Origin: Candidatus Stahliibacteriota bacterium
GTDB lineage: Bacteria > Hydrothermota > Tepidihabitantia > SM23-42
Direction of reading: 5' to 3'
Assembly (NCBI GenBank): GCA_030613445.1
Contig: JAUWLY010000109.1
Coordinates: 1-8,627 of the forward strand
DNA: 8,627 bases
The position numbers and the translations under genes were made by a program. Numbering within the stretch: position 1 is the first letter of the stretch; the number at the start of each line of letters is the position of its first letter. Positions 5,956-8,627 of this stretch are shown piece by piece. Below the pieces are notes generated by a model. It had not been told where the DNA came from. It was given only the letters and a program-made list of their open reading frames with translations, and made no database searches.

Positions 5956-6088
5956 TATAATCCAATATGATAAATCGGGACAAGATCCAAGAACCAAGTT
6001 CCAAAGATTGAAACCGTATTCGTAATTCGTTTTTCGTGCTCGTAATATTGGATTATAACGAATACGACTTATCCCGATTTTTCATATT
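5956..6088. repeat. Two overlapping long-range inverted repeats
   Basis: TATAATCCAATAT (5956-5968) pairs perfectly with ATATTGGATTATA (6045-6057). The overlapping AATATGATAAATCGGGA (5964-5980) pairs at 16 of 17 positions with 6072-6088. Because the left arms share bases, the two stems are mutually exclusive. The loop holds a CCAAGAACCAAGTTCCAA run (5987-6004). No coding content. Confidence 0.65.
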
Positions 6089-6179
6089 GAATTTGTCTAA
6101 TTTTGAGTAAACGTAGTACCAGCTTTACATTATAGCATTTTTAGGCCATAGAAAAATTCAACATACGGTTTTTTCTTTT
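6089..6179. other. Intergenic stretch without recognisable features
   Basis: AT-rich DNA between two repeat elements. I see no ORF, convincing promoter or terminator here. Confidence 0.5.
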
Positions 6180-6326
6180 GTCATTGCGAGGAATCCTGAG
6201 CTTATCGAAGGGGACGAAGCAATCTCATCTGTTATTGGTAAATTTGGGATTGCCACGCCCGATAAATCCCGCAATTCTATTTATAAAATTATGATACGAA
6301 GCGGGATAAATCGAACTCGCAATGAC
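6180..6326. repeat. Dispersed compound repeat of GTCATTGCGAG type
   Basis: Outer arms GTCATTGCGAG (6180-6190) and CTCGCAATGAC (6316-6326) are exact complements. Inside are GCAATC/GATTGC (6219-6224/6248-6253) and ATCCCGC/GCGGGAT (6266-6272/6301-6307). The left half includes TCCTGAG-CTTA-TCGAAGGGG. This architecture resembles the widespread GTCATTGCGAG...GCAATC repeat seen between genes in many bacterial genomes. Confidence 0.7.
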
Positions 6327-6371
6327 GATTTGCGTAAATAATCAGGATGTAAAGCAAGTTGAACCCACATC

Positions 6372-6420
6372 TGTAGTCGCCCAATTCATTGGGCAGTGTC
6401 CGATAAATCGGACAACTACA
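6372..6420. repeat. Three-way-junction palindromic repeat
   Basis: The outer stem TGTAGT/ACTACA (6372-6377/6415-6420) holds two adjacent hairpins: GCCCAATTCATTGGGC (6379-6394) and GTCCGATAAATCGGAC (6398-6413), each almost fully self-complementary. Related arms recur at 6431-6452 and 7671-7692. Confidence 0.8.
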
Positions 6421-6430
6421 AACCCACGAA

Positions 6431-6452
6431 GTAGTTGCTCAATTTATTGAGC
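6431..6452. repeat. Partial sibling of the junction repeat
   Basis: GTAGT followed by the hairpin GCTCAATTTATTGAGC (6437-6452) matches the left half of the 6372-6420 element. The third base pair of the stem has changed from C-G to T-A with pairing retained. The second hairpin and right outer arm are missing. Confidence 0.7.
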
Positions 6453-6460
6453 CTAAGAAG

Positions 6461-6485
6461 AAAGGGGCGGCAAAGCCGCCCCTTT
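6461..6485 (-). terminator. Strong GC-rich hairpin, likely terminator of the lipoprotein gene
   Basis: AAAGGGGCGGC (6461-6471), loop AAA, GCCGCCCCTTT (6475-6485) form a perfect 11-bp stem. Read on the minus strand it ends in CCCCTTTCTTCTT, a T-rich tail, and lies about 135 nt past the lipoprotein stop. It could work in either direction. Confidence 0.6.
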
Positions 6486-6575
6486 ACTGATTAATTTCCT
6501 CCCCCTTGCTGCAAGTCCCGAGTTCCATCGAGGGGAAAGAGGATACTCCCCCTCACGAGGAGGATACCCCCGATT

Positions 6576-6598
6576 TCCTCCCCCTTAAAGGGGGAGGA
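6576..6598. repeat. Perfect 11-bp palindrome next to the lipoprotein stop
   Basis: TCCTCCCCCTT (6576-6586), one base, then AAGGGGGAGGA (6588-6598). Variants of the C-run/G-run words recur at 6497-6570, so the stretch looks like stacked, decayed copies of a CCTCCCCCTT...AAGGGGGAGG intergenic repeat. Confidence 0.65.
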
Positions 6599-6619
6599 TA
6601 AAGGTGGGGGTGAAACTAT

Positions 6620-7453
6620 TTACGGTGAGAAGTGCGGGTAATTCGCAATATTCTGGTAAGCATACGTAATCGTGACTTCTAGAGCAACCTTGTCAACAGC
6701 ATCAACATGCAGTTTCACATAATGTTCATCTGCTGTTTTAATGATGACCAGATCTCCCTCCACAATAGCCACCGAGGTCGTAATTGTAGGTTCAGTTGTC
6801 ACTTCGAATATCTCATCAAAATCATACTGGCCCAGGTTCAAAAGCATACTAATATTAGCTCCGGTACCGTATTCTATATTGTGTGAAGGTGAAGCAGCCG
6901 CAACTGTATCATAGGCTGGGAAGTCCCAGGCATCAATCCACATATCTGCAAGACTGTCAGCCATCTCAGAATCAGCCATGAGTGTGGCGTCAGAGAAACG
7001 GATAGCACAGTCTGGATCGGAGCCTGGACCAATCTCAAATTTCACTATCGCCGTAAATTCTGGTCTTGGAGATGCCTCAACAAAAGGAACATTCGTATTA
7101 TAGGAACCGACTTTATCATCGACATTGACCGTACGCACCTGGAAATAGTAAACCGTATCCTGGTTCAAACTAGTGACTTCGTAAAAGAGATCTGTAATAG
7201 CATCAGCATTGAATTTATTCAGGTCTTCCCCATCTTCAACGAGTAGATCGCTTGAATCGACTGAAACATAGACATTATAACCGGCAAAATCGTCATGTCC
7301 TTCAATCACCGTATCTTCATCCCAGGTAATGGTCACAGATGCTGTATCCATAACCACCATGCTTATCTCTGGTGAGTCGATCAGACTTGCCCCACCACAA
7401 CCATTTATCATCATTGCGGCTATTGCCACTAGGCCAAATAAAGCCTTCTTCAT
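6620..7453 (-). CDS. Secreted lipoprotein with a fibronectin type III domain
   Basis: A 277-residue protein. The first 19 residues form a lipoprotein signal: MKK, a hydrophobic stretch, then lipobox I-N-G-C with Cys19 as the lipidation site, followed by GG. Residues about 28-130 form an FN3-like domain: SVTITWDE with Trp44, AGYNVYVS (57-64), and YEVTSLNQDTVYYFQVRTVN (91-110), the usual core of E/F/G strands. The remaining 147 residues are acidic, beta-rich and match nothing I recognise. The mature protein would be anchored in a membrane facing outward. ATG 7453 has AGGAG 6 nt upstream. The gene stands alone with its own promoter and long leader. The adhesion, matrix or binding role is unknown. 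Confidence 0.85.
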   Translation of the reverse strand: MKKALFGLVAIAAMMINGCGGASLIDSPEISMVVMDTASVTITWDEDTVIEGHDDFAGYNVYVSVDSSDLLVEDGEDLNKFNADAITDLFYEVTSLNQDTVYYFQVRTVNVDDKVGSYNTNVPFVEASPRPEFTAIVKFEIGPGSDPDCAIRFSDATLMADSEMADSLADMWIDAWDFPAYDTVAAASPSHNIEYGTGANISMLLNLGQYDFDEIFEVTTEPTITTSVAIVEGDLVIIKTADEHYVKLHVDAVDKVALEVTITYAYQNIANYPHFSP

Positions 7454-7582
7454 TTTTTTCTCCTTTTTTTAGTGCCTTTAAAACTGAATTCTTGGCATTT
7501 TCAATCCAAAGGCGAAAGACCGAAAATGCATCTTATCACGATTGTCTTTTCCCTACATCACCTCCTTTCAGGTTATCTAACT
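7454..7582 (-). promoter_or_regulatory. 129-nt leader with orphan near-perfect SD and hairpins
   Basis: The predicted mRNA begins near 7582. About 14 nt in, it contains GAAAGGAGGTGAT (7569-7557), a long complement of the 16S 3' end, but the only close start is ATG followed at once by TAG. Further on, GCATTTTC and GAAAATGC (7529-7522 and 7502-7495) form an 8-bp stem. AAAGAC (7549-7544) can pair with GTCTTT (7520-7515), and CAATC (7544-7540) with GATTG (7506-7502), as alternatives. A 17-codon frame from the ATG in 7531-7529 to TAA lacks a good SD. The leader matches no riboswitch class I know. Confidence 0.45.
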
Positions 7583-7588
7583 ATAGCA

Positions 7589-7616
7589 ATTATAGGAAAT
7601 ATTTCTCTTTTGTCAA
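7589..7616 (-). promoter_or_regulatory. Perfect sigma70-type promoter of the lipoprotein gene
   Basis: On the minus strand TTGACA (7616-7611) and TATAAT (7594-7589) are both exact, with a 16-bp spacer. The start is predicted near 7582, about 129 nt before ATG 7453. Strong expression is expected. Confidence 0.85.
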
Positions 7617-7640
7617 GGGGCAACATTTTAATTGCAGATT

Positions 7641-7755
7641 GTAGATTGTAGATTTAAGATTTATTTCGGAGTCGCTCAATTCATCGGGCAGTTACTAAGT
7701 AACTAAGTTATTAAGTTATTTGGGATTTGGTTCTTGGAACTTGGAGCTTGCTTCC
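7641..7755. repeat. Cluster of decayed repeat words
   Basis: Tandem AGATTGTAGATTGTAGATTT (7646-7665 region), a degraded copy of the junction-repeat arm GTCGCTCAATTCATCGGGCAGT in 7671-7692 (two changes from 6376-6397), the tandem-like GTTACTAAGTAACTAAG/TTATTAAGTTATT, and a TTGGTTCTTGGAACTTGG run (7727-7744) whose complement resembles 5987-6004. No gene is visible. Confidence 0.55.
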
Positions 7756-7767
7756 TGGTGGTCTCCG

Positions 7768-8627
7768 TTATTCTTTCAATGATTTAATTACTTTCTGAAA
7801 GCCCTTTAAATCAATACGTACGAGTTTAATCGATGATAAGAATTCAAGAAACCCATCAATATCCAGATTCAAGTAGTGATCTTCGATCTGCATATCAATT
7901 GGCAGATCATAAAGGTATGCGCCGCTGCCCAGGGCGTCTTCCAGTCTGGCGATATTTTTTCTGATCACTTTCTTTATCGCTTCCTTTTCAGGTATTGGAA
8001 AAGTACTACCAGCCAATTCATAGTGGTTCAGAATCAATATCTTGCCCTCAGCATCCAGTGCATCCTGACTTTGTTCAGAAAGTGCATCTGCAATGATAAA
8101 CCCATACAAGTGCCCAAGCAAATGCAGAATATATGTATTGCCGCGCTCAAAAGTAATCGGGAATTCCATCACATCCATATCTGAACAGATGCGCTGTTTC
8201 AATACCGCCGCTAGCATATAGCTATAATTTCCCTCACCTTTTCCTTCAAAAACCTTGGCGACGGCTGGAGAATCGCCAATACATTTGGCAAAGATTCTTT
8301 TTTCCTTTTCCAGGATTCGCACGGTCTCCCAGCAGCGACCGCTAAGGATAAATCTTTGTTTAAGATGGAAAATCCGACCTATGAGCTTATTAAACTCAAC
8401 ACTTATGACATCATATTCGCCAAACGCCACATCCGAGATGTTTGAATGTATCTTACCCCAACGTATCTTCTCTTCCAGTTCAAAACCATCGAAATATATG
8501 CCTGGTCTGTTCTCTTTCACTTTTCCATCGTCAATCAATTTCTTAAATGCAGGTCTTATCTGTGTTTCAGTATAAACCGGCACTAATATCTTATATATGC
8601 TTTGCAGGGTTGTTCCAATGCGCTGGC
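7768..8627 (-). CDS. Possible DEAD/DEAH-box (Lhr-like) helicase, C-terminal part only
   Basis: The frame is open from the window edge to TAA 7770-7768, giving 285 visible residues; a GTG at 8583 lies inside it and need not be the start. The first ~45 residues look like a winged-helix end (AFKKLIDDGKVKENRPGIYF). A beta-rich part follows, with VISVEFNKLIGRI and then FILSGRCWETVRILEKEKRI, resembling the F-x-L-x-G-R-x-W-x-V-x-x-I segment in C-terminal regions of Lhr-type superfamily 2 helicases, followed by GDSPAVAKVFEGKGEGNYSYM. The last ~150 residues are alpha-helical with no motif I know. The helicase motor motifs would lie outside the window, so the assignment is tentative. The frame itself is clearly coding, with a long uninterrupted reading. 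Confidence 0.5.
   Translation of the reverse strand, partial: QRIGTTLQSIYKILVPVYTETQIRPAFKKLIDDGKVKENRPGIYFDGFELEEKIRWGKIHSNISDVAFGEYDVISVEFNKLIGRIFHLKQRFILSGRCWETVRILEKEKRIFAKCIGDSPAVAKVFEGKGEGNYSYMLAAVLKQRICSDMDVMEFPITFERGNTYILHLLGHLYGFIIADALSEQSQDALDAEGKILILNHYELAGSTFPIPEKEAIKKVIRKNIARLEDALGSGAYLYDLPIDMQIEDHYLNLDIDGFLEFLSSIKLVRIDLKGFQKVIKSLKE

Noticed and set aside
7556..7570. Plus-strand CATCACCTCCTTTCA as a 16S rRNA 3' end fragment
   Set aside because: Only about 12 bases match and no rRNA precedes it. It is better read as the SD-like word on the minus-strand transcript.
1..8627. A defence, toxin-antitoxin or biosynthetic cluster
   Set aside because: The genes present are transport, central metabolism, repair and surface functions with no linked defence genes. 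The PhzF homologue alone does not imply phenazine synthesis.

Overview
The window is a bacterial chromosomal segment of moderate GC. It carries eight protein genes, two of them cut by the window edges, separated by unusually repeat-rich intergenic DNA. RecR, a two-subunit class I fumarase, canonical Shine-Dalgarno sites and sigma70-type TTGACA/TATAAT promoters make it bacterial. A lipobox-bearing secreted FN3 protein, a MetP/MetS-type transporter and dense palindromic intergenic repeats suggest an uncultured, metagenome-type lineage, possibly a WOR-3/FCB-like candidate phylum. That placement is only an impression; nothing in the sequence fixes it.

Layout. (1) 2-571 (+): C-terminal two thirds of a PhzF-family protein. 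(2) 717-2335 (+): an NSS/SLC6-type sodium symporter followed by an overlapping 29-codon gene for a MetS-type small subunit, driven by a perfect promoter that places the transcription start on the ATG. (3) 2336-2925: about 590 bp of palindromic repeats with short inverted ends and no gene. (4) 5068-2926 (-): an apparent operon of an MBL-fold hydrolase and the fumarase alpha and beta subunits. (5) 5301-5888 (+): recR, divergent from that operon and again with a promoter directly abutting the ATG. (6) 5889-6619: about 730 bp of hairpins and repeat mosaics. (7) 7453-6620 (-): a secreted FN3 lipoprotein with a perfect promoter and a 129-nt leader. (8) 7454-7767: that leader and promoter plus more repeat remnants. 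(9) 8627-7768 (-): C-terminal part of a protein that may be a DEAD/DEAH (Lhr-like) helicase.

The genes serve amino-acid uptake (transporter and small subunit), fumarate/malate interconversion, recombinational repair (RecR) and the cell surface (lipoprotein). No defence system, phage, CRISPR array, rRNA or tRNA is visible. The most notable signals are regulatory and structural. Four promoters all use a 16-bp spacer. Two of them have the same -10-N5-ATG geometry, which predicts leaderless mRNAs. The lipoprotein leader carries an almost complete anti-SD complement followed by ATG-TAG. Several compound hairpin repeats occur, one pair showing compensatory base changes.
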